NCBI RefSeq assembly: GCF_000878195.1
Contig: NZ_JXST01000011.1
Coordinates: 62,001-126,000 of the forward strand
From: Mycolicibacterium llatzerense
GTDB taxonomy: Bacteria; Actinomycetota; Actinomycetes; Mycobacteriales; Mycobacteriaceae
DNA: 64,000 bases
Reading direction: 5' to 3'
Positions 16,522-26,368 of the stretch are shown here, piece by piece. The stretch's first letter is position 1, and each line of letters begins with the position of its first letter. Both the position numbers and the translations under genes were made by a program. The notes below the pieces were generated by a model. That model saw nothing but the letters and a program-made list of their open reading frames with translations, did not search any database and was not told the origin of the DNA.

Positions 16522-17319
16522 CTATGGCTCGATGATGACGGGATCGCCGACGTTGACGGTGTTGAAGTACCACTCGGCTCCCGCGGGCGCCAAACCAATA
16601 CAACCGTGGCTGACGTTCTCGAAGCCCATCGACTCGACGGCCCAGGGCGCCGAATGCACGAACAGCCCGCGTTGGCTGATCCGTACCGCGAACTCGACCT
16701 CCGTCATGTACCCGTCCGGATGATCGACGGGAATGCCAACGCTGCTCGAATCCATAAGTACATTGCGGTCTTTCGCCAAGACGGTGTACTTGCCAGGCGG
16801 TGTCTCGTACTCCGGCCGACCCATGGTCGCCAACAGCACGCCCGACTCGCCGAGATGCGGAAGATGGTGCGGCGCCGGCATGTCCGGCGGAGTCTGACCG
16901 TCGATCGTGACGGTGAAGGTGTGATCGGCGACGTGAGCCGTCCCGATGACCGCCGGGCCCGTCGTCAACGCCATCGGCTGACCGCCGACCGTCAACTTGA
17001 TCGTGCTGTGCGCGGGCCAGAAACCGTCTGGAACCCATTGCACCACTTTGTTATCCAGCCATTCAAACTTGCCCGTCATCGCGGGTGTCGATGTCACGTC
17101 CAGCGCCAGCTCGGCGGCCGCACGGTTGGTGATCGGCCGCTTGAACGTCACCACGATCGGGTGTGCGACGCCCACCGGAACGCCCTGCGTCGGCTGCGTC
17201 GACTCGATGATCGAGCCCAGTGGCAGTCGAATGCCTGCCGTCTCGATACCGAGCGCGCCGCCAGTGGTGGTCGTGGCGACCACGACCACGGCAAGGACAC
17301 CGTGTACAAACACCCGCAT
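16522..17319 (-). CDS. L,D-transpeptidase (YkuD family, LdtMt1-like)
   Basis: 265 residues with a signal peptide (MRVFVHGVLAVVVVATTTTGGALG), an Ig-like domain (about 45-140: GVPVGVAHPIVVTFKRPITN) and a YkuD catalytic domain. Catalytic residues: His222 in FVHSAPW, His238 and Cys240 in NVSHGCIGLAP. No lipobox is seen. The arrangement is like M. tuberculosis LdtMt1 (Rv0116c). It makes 3-3 cross-links in peptidoglycan in the periplasm. An insert of about 16 residues rich in Pro and His (DMPAPHHLPHLGES, about 146-159) lies before the catalytic core and is not something I expect in LdtMt1. Confidence 0.92.
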   Translation of the reverse strand: MRVFVHGVLAVVVVATTTTGGALGIETAGIRLPLGSIIESTQPTQGVPVGVAHPIVVTFKRPITNRAAAELALDVTSTPAMTGKFEWLDNKVVQWVPDGFWPAHSTIKLTVGGQPMALTTGPAVIGTAHVADHTFTVTIDGQTPPDMPAPHHLPHLGESGVLLATMGRPEYETPPGKYTVLAKDRNVLMDSSSVGIPVDHPDGYMTEVEFAVRISQRGLFVHSAPWAVESMGFENVSHGCIGLAPAGAEWYFNTVNVGDPVIIEP

Positions 17320-17591
17320 CTATCCGACCCCTTCGTGCGCTGGCCGCATGGTTGAACTCCGTCATGGTATGGGCCGACGAACGCCGAAATCCGTACGGCG
17401 CGTCAATATTTCGGTCAAAGATTCGTCACGGATTGGCTACCCGATGTCACGGAATGTGACGACGATCGAGATGCCGGCCAGCGGGACGCGCGCCACCGGC
17501 GACCGGCAATACCTGCCGACATCTGCGGTTTCCCGACATCCAAGGTTGACGAGGACGACAATTACGGCCGGCGCCACGGAAGGGGCAACCC

Positions 17592-19073
17592 ATGACAACC
17601 GAGCGAGTAGCGGTCCAGACCGCAGCCGACGAAGAATGTGTCGACTGCGGATACACACCAGAGCTGAAACGGACCCTCGGCGGCTTTCAGGTCTTCGCGG
17701 TCTCGTTCGCCTTCAAGTCGGTGGCGGTCGGCATATTCGGCACCTACGACGACCTCCTCAGTACTTCGGGCCCAGTGGGCATCTGGCTGTGGGTGCTGGT
17801 CGCCGTCGGACAGACTCTGGTGGCCCTCGTGGTCGCACAGTTCGCCGCCCGCATCGCGCTCAGCGGATCGTCGTATCAGTGGGCGTCGCGGTTGGCCAAT
17901 CCAAAAGTCGGCTGGTTGTTCGGCTGGCTGTCGTTCTGGTACCTCGCGATAGCGGTGGTGGCCGTGGACAACGCGTTGGCCAGCCAGGCCGTCATGCCGC
18001 TACTCGGCATGTCCGCCAACGAAGACACCGCACGAGTGATCACGGTGGCGGTGTTGATCGCGCAGACGATCCTGGTCATCGCCTCCACTCGCCTGCTCGG
18101 CCTGATCACCTCCGGCGCGGTGGGACTGGAACTCGCCATCATCGTGCTGATCGTGGTCGCGCTGGGGATCGTCATGGCCATCACCGGCGACAGCAATGTC
18201 GACAACCTGACCAGCCGTGGAATCGCGTCGTCTTCCCCCGACTACTTCGCGGTCGGCGGCGGGTTGATGGCCGGCATGGTCATGGGGCTCACCACGCTTG
18301 TCGGTTTCGACTCGGCCGCGAACCTGGCCGAGGAGGCCAAGGATCCGTTCCGGAGCGTGCCGCGCGCCATCGTGGCGTCGGTCATTGCGGCGGGTGTGGC
18401 CGGTCTGGTGTTCCTCATCGCCCTGACCATCGCGATCAAGGACGTCGGCGCGGTGAGCCACAGTGGTGCGCCGGTGGCCATGATCGTCCGCGAGCAGCTC
18501 GGATCCTTCACCGAACGAATCCTGTTGGCAGGCATTGCCTTTGCCATGTTCGGTGCCGGCATGGTGGTGATGGCGGCGTGTTCGAGGCAGGTTTTCGCGA
18601 TGGCACGTGACGACCGCTTCCCCGCCCACGCGCTGATGCGTCGGGTCAATCCACGCACCCAGACACCGGTTCCCGCGACCTTGCTGATTCTGATCGTCGG
18701 GGTGGTGCTGATGGTGACCTTGCGCGGCGGGGCGCTCATCCAGCTGATCATTGCGTCGACGATCCTGCCGGCGCTGATCTACGGAGCCATCGTCGTGCTG
18801 TACCTCGCCGTCCGGAAACGTCTGGAGCACAAGGAAGGTGGGTTTGGGCTGGGCCGCTTCGAACTGCCCGTCGCCGCCGTCGCACTGATCTGGGTGGTCT
18901 TCGCACTCTTCGTTCTCGTGACACCCGAATCCGCGCGGGTACCCAGCTTCATCGTGCTCGGCCTCATCGCCGTCGGCCTCGGATACTTCGTCAAGATGTT
19001 GGTCTTCAATCGCGAGGTGCTCGACACCGAGCCCGGTATCGACGAATTCGCCGTGGCAGCGGCCGACCGATGA
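17592..19073 (+). CDS. APC superfamily amino-acid/amine permease
   Basis: 493 residues with about 12 hydrophobic helices. The N-terminus contains ECVDCGYTPELKRTLGGFQVFAVSFAF. The first-helix region, GSSYQWASRLANPKVGWLFGWLSFWY and GFDSAANLAEEAKDPFRSVPRAI are typical of amino-acid permeases of the APC family. It overlaps the FAD oxidoreductase gene by 4 nt (ATGA), so the pair is an operon; import and oxidation of the same amine or amino acid is a reasonable inference. The substrate is not readable. Confidence 0.88.
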   Translation: MTTERVAVQTAADEECVDCGYTPELKRTLGGFQVFAVSFAFKSVAVGIFGTYDDLLSTSGPVGIWLWVLVAVGQTLVALVVAQFAARIALSGSSYQWASRLANPKVGWLFGWLSFWYLAIAVVAVDNALASQAVMPLLGMSANEDTARVITVAVLIAQTILVIASTRLLGLITSGAVGLELAIIVLIVVALGIVMAITGDSNVDNLTSRGIASSSPDYFAVGGGLMAGMVMGLTTLVGFDSAANLAEEAKDPFRSVPRAIVASVIAAGVAGLVFLIALTIAIKDVGAVSHSGAPVAMIVREQLGSFTERILLAGIAFAMFGAGMVVMAACSRQVFAMARDDRFPAHALMRRVNPRTQTPVPATLLILIVGVVLMVTLRGGALIQLIIASTILPALIYGAIVVLYLAVRKRLEHKEGGFGLGRFELPVAAVALIWVVFALFVLVTPESARVPSFIVLGLIAVGLGYFVKMLVFNREVLDTEPGIDEFAVAAADR

Positions 19074-20455
19074 TCCCGTTGTCGTCCCGACCGGGGACGC
19101 TCACCGGACGGGTGGTGTGCGCGGATGACGCCGAATACGCCACAGCGTGCGCCGGATACAATCTGCTCTACACCAACCGGCCCGCGGCCATCGTATTTGC
19201 CAGGGAAACAACAGATGTCGTCAACGCTTTGGCGTGGGCACGCCACCACGGTATGCCGGTCCGCGCGCGCAGCGGACGGCACTGCCTCGAAGGTTGGTCC
19301 ACCGTCGACGACGGTCTGGTGATCGACGTCAGCGAGATCAAGTCGGTGACCGTCGACGCCGCGGCCAGGACCGCCACGGTCGGCGCCGGTCTCAATCAGT
19401 CCGAGACGGTCGCCGCACTGGGCGAGGCCGGCTTCGCCACCGCGACCGGAACCGAGGGCACCGTCGGGCTGGTCGGCGCGACGCTCGGCGGCGGCTTCGG
19501 GCTACTTACCCGGGCCTTCGGGATGGCGTGCGACAACCTGGTCGCCGCCGAGGTCGTCGTCGCCTCAGGTACCGGCGGCGCCGAGTCGGTTACCGCGGAC
19601 CTGAACTCCAACCCGGATCTGTTGTGGGCCCTCCGGGGCGCCGGCAACGGCAATTTCGGCATCGTGACGTCACTGACCTACGCGATTCATCCACTGGCAC
19701 AGACCATTTACATCGTCGCCAAGTGGTCCGGACTCGACGACCTGCCGGCGGTTTTCCAGGCATGGCAACACTGCGCACCATTCCTGGATCATCGCCTCAC
19801 CACTCAATTGGAGATCCTGCGTGACCAGATTTCGATGATCGGCGTCCTCGTGTCCGGTTCGGAGACCGAGGCGCTGCAGATCCTGGCGCCGATCCTGTCT
19901 GTGGGCACACCCCGCGTCGAGGCGACGGCCGCGGATTGGGCCGGCACGTACGCCGGTTTTCAGATACCCGCCGAAGACGAAGCCGCGAATTGGAAGTTCT
20001 TGTCACAGTTCATCTCTCAGCCTTTTCCGCCCGAGGCCGTGCAGGTCATCGGCACCTACATGGCGGCTGCGCCCACCTCCACCTGCAACTACTTCACCAA
20101 TGCGCTGGGTGGCGCAGTCACTATCAGCGAGCCACGCGGCGGCGCGGCCTACGCTCACCGCAACGCCCTCTTCTACGCCGAACCCGGCGCGGGGTGGGGC
20201 GTTCGCGGCGACATTCCCGCATCCGTTGACCCACTGACGGCGACCTGCCTGACCTGGATCGCCAAGTTCGGAGAAGCCTTGCAGCCCTTCACAACCGGCG
20301 CCTACACCAATGTCCCCAACGCCGGGATGCCCGACTGGGAGCATGCGTATTGGGGAGCAAATGTCGACCGGCTGCGTGCCATCAAGGCCAAGTACGATCC
20401 GGAAAATACATTCCAGTTCGAGCAGGGCATCACCCCCGCGAAAGCGCATTCATGA
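19070..20455 (+). CDS. FAD-binding oxidoreductase, berberine-bridge-enzyme type
   Basis: 461 residues. The PCMH-type FAD domain is seen in VRARSGRHCLEGWST, where His71 is the expected covalent FAD ligand. The second covalent site of this family (a Cys around GTEGTVGLVGATLGGGFG) is absent, so FAD would be held by one covalent bond. The C-terminal BBE motif is present (YWGANVDRLRAIKAKYDPENTFQFEQGI). No signal peptide is seen. The start overlaps the permease stop by 4 nt. It probably oxidises a transported alcohol, sugar or amine, with oxygen as acceptor. Confidence 0.85.
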   Translation: MIPLSSRPGTLTGRVVCADDAEYATACAGYNLLYTNRPAAIVFARETTDVVNALAWARHHGMPVRARSGRHCLEGWSTVDDGLVIDVSEIKSVTVDAAARTATVGAGLNQSETVAALGEAGFATATGTEGTVGLVGATLGGGFGLLTRAFGMACDNLVAAEVVVASGTGGAESVTADLNSNPDLLWALRGAGNGNFGIVTSLTYAIHPLAQTIYIVAKWSGLDDLPAVFQAWQHCAPFLDHRLTTQLEILRDQISMIGVLVSGSETEALQILAPILSVGTPRVEATAADWAGTYAGFQIPAEDEAANWKFLSQFISQPFPPEAVQVIGTYMAAAPTSTCNYFTNALGGAVTISEPRGGAAYAHRNALFYAEPGAGWGVRGDIPASVDPLTATCLTWIAKFGEALQPFTTGAYTNVPNAGMPDWEHAYWGANVDRLRAIKAKYDPENTFQFEQGITPAKAHS

Positions 20456-20704
20456 TATTTCTCGCGAGCAGACATAAAGCTGACGTTTTCCACACGAATG
20501 CGATAGTTCTACGTCGTTCCGACAATTGCAGAAAAAGTGCAACAACCAACTCGGTTCACTTGGCAGCGACCCGCTGAATAGTGGAGAACCGCTGATAGGC
20601 GGCGAGTTTCAATCTCGCTGACTGGGAAGTAGCAATTGTAAAGCCCGCCCGTGTCGATACGTTATTGCCGCCACACGTCCGTGGTATCGCGAGGGGAGTT
20701 TTCG

Positions 20705-21210
20705 GTGAAGCGCTTGTCCGGCATGGATGCCATGTTCTTGTCCATGGAGGGCACCGAATGGCCTCAGCACACGCTGGGGTTGATGATTCTGGACCCCAGC
20801 GACGCATGCTGAACCTGGTGTTCAAGGGCTTCCGCGCCGCCAAGCTCGAGGACAAGCTGCCGCTGGCCAGCAACCTCATCGTCTCGAACGTGCCCGGGCC
20901 GCAGCTCCAGCTGTACATGGCCGGCGCCAAGATCGAGCACATCGTGCCCGTCGGTCCACTCACCGTCGGCATGGGCATCAACGTCACCGTCTTCAGCTAC
21001 GACGGCAACGTCGACGTCGGTATTCAGGCTGATCCGGACCTCGTCGAGGACCCTTGGGAGATCCTCGATGGCGCCAAGGCCGAACTCGACCGGCTGCTCG
21101 CCGCATCCGGCTGGGTGGCGCCCGCACCGAAGACGGACGCTCCGGCCGCCAAGCAAAAAGCAGACGCCGCAGTCCCACCGGGTGGGAGTTCTTCCGGCAG
21201 CGCCGAATAG
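20705..21210 (+). pseudogene. Wax ester synthase/diacylglycerol acyltransferase remnant (internal deletion)
   Basis: A GTG at 20705 with GGGGAG 6 nt upstream opens VKRLSGMDAMFLSMEGTEWP..., the hallmark start of WS/DGAT enzymes. It stops at 20810-20812 after 35 residues. In another frame, from about 20806, the C-terminal domain follows: LASNLIVSNVPGPQLQLYMAG, GPLTVGMGINVTVFSYDGNVDVG, then a Pro/Ala/Ser tail to 21210. Family members are about 450-480 residues with an HHxxxDG site. Here about 300 central residues, including that site, are missing and the join is out of frame, so no acyltransferase activity is possible. A short C-terminal protein might still be made from the ATG at 20806. Confidence 0.82.
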
Positions 21211-21260
21211 ATGTGATTGCCTGCACACGAGGGCGGACGCGACAGCGATCCGCGCCCTGA

Positions 21261-22058
<798 letters not shown>

Positions 22059-22172
22059 CTCGCGGAATTCTGGGCCATCGCTTCCGGGAGTCGCCGGGCA
22101 CCGCCTAGTCCGGTATCCCGGTCAGCGGCACACACCGCGTCCCGACGGTTGACGCAGTAGCGATGATTGATC

Positions 22173-23024
22173 ATGGCAAACTCCGGACCGTTCCCGTCCT
22201 GGGACTCGCTCCCCAACTGGGATGCGTTCAAGCCGCTGGACGCACTGTCGTCGTTCTTGTCATCGACCGCTGGCAGCGCGCTCACCAGCGGGCCGGCCGG
22301 GGCCTACAAGAGTCTGTTCGACACGTTGCGCAAACAGGTCGTCGGCCGCCAGATGACCGTCAAGCTCAAGTCCGGCGAGATGACGCTGACGGTCACCGCG
22401 ATCGACGCCTATCTCGACATGCGCAGTCTGTCGGTCGGACAACTGGGCGACGTCTCCATCTCGGCGTCCGAGATCGTTTGGAACGGATGGCAATTCGACA
22501 AGACCACTGCCGTCCTGCACAACGTGCACATCAAACCCAGCAACACGCCGGTGCTGGTTGCGGCACCGCTCGACCTGACCATCGAAATTTCCACCACGGC
22601 GCTCGACAAGATGATCGACAAGGCGTCGTCGCTGCTGGGTCGTGCCGCGCCGGGGCTGCTCGGCCAGATCGACACCGATGGGGTCGCTCAAATCCGTTGG
22701 GCCAGAATGCCTGACATCGGTCACCTCGAGGTCGACGCGACCATCGACGGGTCGACGCTGTTGATCAAACCGAAAATGGTCGCGCTGCGCAAAGCCCGGT
22801 GGCACCTGCCGAACCGCTTGCCTGCCTACCGGATTCAGCTGCCGAAGCTGCCCCGCGAACTCACACCGACGTCCGTCAGCTTCAGTCCGGAAACCTTGCA
22901 GCTGACCGGCCGGATGCCGCAGTGGCGGGTCGAGGTGCCGCGGCGGCGGATCGAAGAGGCCATCAGCCAACTCAACCAGGTGGGCAAGTCGCTCAACCTG
23001 AGCCGGCTGGGCCGCGCGCTCTAG
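22173..23024 (+). CDS. DUF2993-like (LmeA-type) protein
   Basis: 283 residues from the ATG at 22173 (MANSGPFPSWDSLPNWDAFKPLDAL); no clear ribosome site. It is beta-rich with alternating hydrophobic strands (MTVKLKSGEMTLTVTAIDAYLDMRSL, VSISASEIVWNGWQF, IKPSNTPVLVAAPLDLTIEIS) and a C-terminal repeat of the same kind (SVSFSPETLQLTGRMPQWRVEVPRRR). This pattern fits the DUF2993/LmeA lipid-binding superfamily. No signal peptide is visible, so it may act in the cytoplasm or on the inner membrane face. Its stop shares CTAG with the convergent amidohydrolase. Confidence 0.62.
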   Translation: MANSGPFPSWDSLPNWDAFKPLDALSSFLSSTAGSALTSGPAGAYKSLFDTLRKQVVGRQMTVKLKSGEMTLTVTAIDAYLDMRSLSVGQLGDVSISASEIVWNGWQFDKTTAVLHNVHIKPSNTPVLVAAPLDLTIEISTTALDKMIDKASSLLGRAAPGLLGQIDTDGVAQIRWARMPDIGHLEVDATIDGSTLLIKPKMVALRKARWHLPNRLPAYRIQLPKLPRELTPTSVSFSPETLQLTGRMPQWRVEVPRRRIEEAISQLNQVGKSLNLSRLGRAL

Positions 23025-24001
23025 CCGCCGATTGCCGGGATGCGATCTCCGAAGAGCCGCAACGCATTCTCGTAGCCCACCTTACGCCGGTCCGGCTCGT
23101 CCATCGGATACGACGCCAGGAAGTTCGCCCCATCGACATTGTCGTCCATCGGATAATCCACCGAGAACATGACGCGGTCGGCGCCCATGACCGACAACGT
23201 GCATGCCATGGCCGGCGGCGAGAAGTTGCCGCTCGTGGTGAAGTAGAAGTTGTTCCGCAGGTACTCCGACGGCAGCTTCTCCAAGTGGCCGCCCGAGCCG
23301 CCCAGCCCGTAGTAGCGATCGGTACGAAAAGCCGTGAACGGCAACATCTCTCCGAGATGACCGAGGATCATCTGCAGGTTCGGGTGGCGGTCGAACAGCC
23401 CCGAGTAGATCAGCCGCAGCGCGTGCGTGCCCGCTTCGACGGCGAACCCCCACGACGCCAAGTGCAGACCCTGGTCGACGTACGGCGCGAACCAGGCATC
23501 CATCACCGCCGGGTGCGGGGTGGTCGGATGCAGATAGAGCGGGACACCGAGCGTCTCAGCGGCGGCGAACAGCGGCTCATAGGCGGGGTCGTCCAGGTAG
23601 CGGCCGTGGGTGTGGCCGTTGATGAGGGCGCCCACCAGTCCGAGATCGACGACGGCCCTTTGTAATTCGGCCACCGCCGCCTCGGGATCCTGGGTGGCGA
23701 GCGTGGCGAAGCCTCCGAACCGGTTGGGGTACTGGCGCACGGTCTCGGCAAGATCGTCGTTGGCGCGGCGCGCGTAGTCGACTGCGAGCGCGGCGTCGTC
23801 GTATTCCTGCACGCCCGGGTCGAACAGCGACAGGATCTGGAAGTCGATGCCGGCGGTGTCCATCTGCTCCAGCCGGAGCGGCCCGCGATCGTAGAGCCGG
23901 TCAAAGCCGGTTCGGTTGTTGGACTCCAGCCACGTCGCGACCACGTTGCCGTCGCTCACCGGATTCCAGGCGTAGTGCTCTTCCAGCGCGATCAGATGCA
24001 T
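23021..24001 (-). CDS. Amidohydrolase-2 family protein (gamma-resorcylate-decarboxylase-like)
   Basis: 326 residues from the ATG at 24001 (MHLIALEEHYAWNPVSDG). The TIM-barrel features of the amidohydrolase-2 family are visible: LIALEEH at the start, ALINGHTHGRYLDD, PLYLHPTTPHP, MILGHLGE and RVMFSVDYPMDD. The family contains metal-dependent decarboxylases of aromatic acids (resorcylate, aminocarboxymuconate) and lactonases. The first strand has E-x-H, not H-x-H, as in several decarboxylases. It is 14 nt from the metallo-beta-lactamase-fold gene upstream on the same strand, so the two are probably co-transcribed. Confidence 0.83.
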   Translation of the reverse strand: MHLIALEEHYAWNPVSDGNVVATWLESNNRTGFDRLYDRGPLRLEQMDTAGIDFQILSLFDPGVQEYDDAALAVDYARRANDDLAETVRQYPNRFGGFATLATQDPEAAVAELQRAVVDLGLVGALINGHTHGRYLDDPAYEPLFAAAETLGVPLYLHPTTPHPAVMDAWFAPYVDQGLHLASWGFAVEAGTHALRLIYSGLFDRHPNLQMILGHLGEMLPFTAFRTDRYYGLGGSGGHLEKLPSEYLRNNFYFTTSGNFSPPAMACTLSVMGADRVMFSVDYPMDDNVDGANFLASYPMDEPDRRKVGYENALRLFGDRIPAIGG

Positions 24002-24015
24002 AGGCCGAGGATAGG

Positions 24016-25119
24016 TCAGAGAGCGAACACTTGGCCGTCGCGCGCGACGGTGATCTTGCCCTGGTAACGGCTGCCGATCGCGTCTCGCCACTTCGAGTCG
24101 GGCAGGTCGGTGGGCGAATAGTGGCTCAACACAACATGCTTGGCGCCCGCGGCTGCCGCGACTTCACCGACCTGCTCGGCGGAGGTGTGCGAACGGACCA
24201 GATATCCCGGTGGGAACCTGCTGTTGTTACCGCCGTCGGCCAGGCTGAACTGCGCCTCATGCACCAGGATGTCGGTGCCCTGCGCCAGCGCGATCAGATT
24301 GTCGGACTTGGTCGTGTCGCCCGAGAAGGTCACCGACACACCAGATTTCACCAGTTCGAACCGGAAGGCGAAGGCCGGGTACACGTCGTAGTGGCTCACC
24401 AGGGTCGCGGTGACCCGCACGTTGTCGTCCACCATCACCGGGAATGGGTCGGTGCGCGGCGACCTGTTCCGGTAGTCCGACCCGGGCGGCACGACGACTT
24501 CGTTCACGTTGACCAAGCTTTGGATGTCGTCGGTGCCCATGTCCCGGATGAAGATGTTGCTGGTGTAGGCGAAAGCCCGGTGCAACGCGTCGGTCATGGC
24601 CGCGATCCCCGGCGTGGGGCTGGCCGGCTCGACGGTCGGTGGGTTGGGGTTGCCGACCTCGCTGGGCGGCAGACCACCGGCCGGGCCGGGCCCGTACACC
24701 GTCACCGCGCCCTTGCCCGGCGAGGCGGTGTAGCCGCCGGACAGGAAGAAGCTGTAGTAGTCGACGATGTGATCGGTGTGCAGGTGCGTGATGAAGAGGC
24801 TGCGCAGCTGGTCGAACCTCAGGCCCGCATTGGTGAATGCGTTCAAAGAGCCCAAGCCACAGTCGATTTGATAGACGTCGTCACCGATCTTGAGCGCCGA
24901 CGAGATACCCGTCCGGTTGGGCACAGGCGGCGGACCCGCCTGCACCCCGAGCGTGATCAGTGCGTTCTGCGGCAGCTCACTACCCCGCGGCTCGGCTGAA
25001 CTGCCCGCCGACGTCGCCAGTGCGGCGCCGCCGAGCAGTGCGGACACCGAGGCGGTAATCGCGGTCCGCCGGGAGATCGCGTCGACGCTGTCGGCGCAGT
25101 CAGGGCCACACCCATGCAT
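24016..25119 (-). CDS. Secreted metallo-beta-lactamase-fold hydrolase (RNase Z/arylsulfatase-like)
   Basis: 367 residues from the ATG at 25119. A Tat-type signal (ISRRTAITASVSALLGGAALATSAG) precedes an MBL domain. Metal ligands: HLHTDH (112-117), the Asp of VTFSGDTTKSD, His in ILVHEAQF and the final His of VVLSHYSP. The layout resembles RNase Z/AtsA-type members. Export by Tat fits folding with metal in the cytoplasm. The substrate is unknown; a lactone or ester is possible given the neighbouring amidohydrolase. Four Cys in the first 90 residues, including CGPDC before the signal, are curious. Confidence 0.83.
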   Translation of the reverse strand: MHGCGPDCADSVDAISRRTAITASVSALLGGAALATSAGSSAEPRGSELPQNALITLGVQAGPPPVPNRTGISSALKIGDDVYQIDCGLGSLNAFTNAGLRFDQLRSLFITHLHTDHIVDYYSFFLSGGYTASPGKGAVTVYGPGPAGGLPPSEVGNPNPPTVEPASPTPGIAAMTDALHRAFAYTSNIFIRDMGTDDIQSLVNVNEVVVPPGSDYRNRSPRTDPFPVMVDDNVRVTATLVSHYDVYPAFAFRFELVKSGVSVTFSGDTTKSDNLIALAQGTDILVHEAQFSLADGGNNSRFPPGYLVRSHTSAEQVGEVAAAAGAKHVVLSHYSPTDLPDSKWRDAIGSRYQGKITVARDGQVFAL

Positions 25120-25169
25120 GACCGCAAGGTATCGCCCTTTCGCCGAAACCGCGGTCCCGGCGCGCGGAA

Positions 25170-26186
25170 TCAGTGCGCCGCGTTGCGAGCCAGGTCGATG
25201 GCGTACGACCGCACGAAGGTGCCCGCGCCGGGCTCCCCACGGCCGCACGACCCGTCGGACTCTCCGACCCGCTTGACCCACAGGTACGCGTCGGCGTGTG
25301 CGCCGGCGGTATCGGTGGTCGGCGCGGCACCCAGTGCACGGCCATCGGGGTTGCACCAGTACATCGGGTCGCCCTCGGCCGGCCCGGCGCCGTTGCGCGA
25401 GGTGTCGATGACGTAGTGCGCGCCGTTGGTCAGTCCGGAGATCGCCTCGCCGTAGCCGATTTCCTCACCGGTGGTGAAGTAGTTCGTCGTGTTGAGGCTG
25501 AAACCACGCGCCTTCGCGACACCGACGTCGTTGAGCCGCGAGGCCATCGTCTCGGCGCTGACCCAGCGCGAGTGTCCGGCGTCGATGTAGACCGCCGCGG
25601 CCGGGTCGCGGGTCAGGGTGTCGACCGCGTAGCGGATCAGGTCGAAACGCTCCTGACGCTGACCCGCGGACAGGCAATCGGCCATGGCGAGGGCGTCGGG
25701 TTCGACGATGATCGCCGCGGGCGAGCCACCCAGGCCAGCCGCGACGCTGTCGATCCAGCCCCGGTAGCTGTCGGCCGATCCGAAGCCGCCCGCGGCGTAG
25801 CTGCCACAGTCGCGGTGCGGGATGCCGTACAGAACGAGCACCGGCGTGGCGCCCGCGGCGTTCGCGGCACCGGTGAGCCCGGCGACGGTGCCGCCGACCG
25901 TGGAGGCGGGGAACGCCTGATCCAGCCAGTAGGCCTGCGGCGTATTTGCGATGGCGGTGAGCTCGGCGCTGGGCGGGTCGGCGTGGTCCGCGGCAAGCTT
26001 GGCCTTCGAGATCGGGTCCGCGTAGAAGGGCCGGCCGGCCAGCGGGTTGCCGCCATCGACCAGCCGGATCGCCGGGGCGTCGGCGCGCGGAGCCGGATCG
26101 ACGGACAGGCCCACGCTCGTGACGGCGGCAACAGCGAGGAAAGGAGCAGTCCAGCGGGCAACAACGCCAACAGCTGAGGAGATCAC
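25170..26186 (-). CDS. celA1: GH6 endoglucanase CelA1
   Basis: 338 residues with a signal peptide (about 10-32) and one GH6 domain, no carbohydrate-binding module. The sequence is close to M. tuberculosis CelA1 (Rv0062): LYGIPHRDCGSYAAGGF, the catalytic-acid motif IIVEPDALAMADCLS, YIDAGHSRW, GEAISGLTNGAHYVIDTSRNGAG and the C-terminal AYLWVKRVGESDGSCGRGEPGAG. It cleaves beta-1,4-glucan outside the cell. It starts 182 bp from the divergent DUF302 gene. Confidence 0.92.
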   Translation of the reverse strand: MISSAVGVVARWTAPFLAVAAVTSVGLSVDPAPRADAPAIRLVDGGNPLAGRPFYADPISKAKLAADHADPPSAELTAIANTPQAYWLDQAFPASTVGGTVAGLTGAANAAGATPVLVLYGIPHRDCGSYAAGGFGSADSYRGWIDSVAAGLGGSPAAIIVEPDALAMADCLSAGQRQERFDLIRYAVDTLTRDPAAAVYIDAGHSRWVSAETMASRLNDVGVAKARGFSLNTTNYFTTGEEIGYGEAISGLTNGAHYVIDTSRNGAGPAEGDPMYWCNPDGRALGAAPTTDTAGAHADAYLWVKRVGESDGSCGRGEPGAGTFVRSYAIDLARNAAH

Positions 26187-26368
26187 CTCAAGGAAAATAG
26201 TTCGAGTTGGTCAATAAGCGCCAATCGGGGGCCAAAGTTGGTGTGCGAGTGATCGATGTGGCGACTTGCCACGCCTACTCGCCTGCAAGGTGACCCGCAT
26301 CCTGACCCCGCGAACACCAGGATCATCTCGGCCTTCCTGCGCGCCTCCGACAGTCGGAGTATGTGTGT

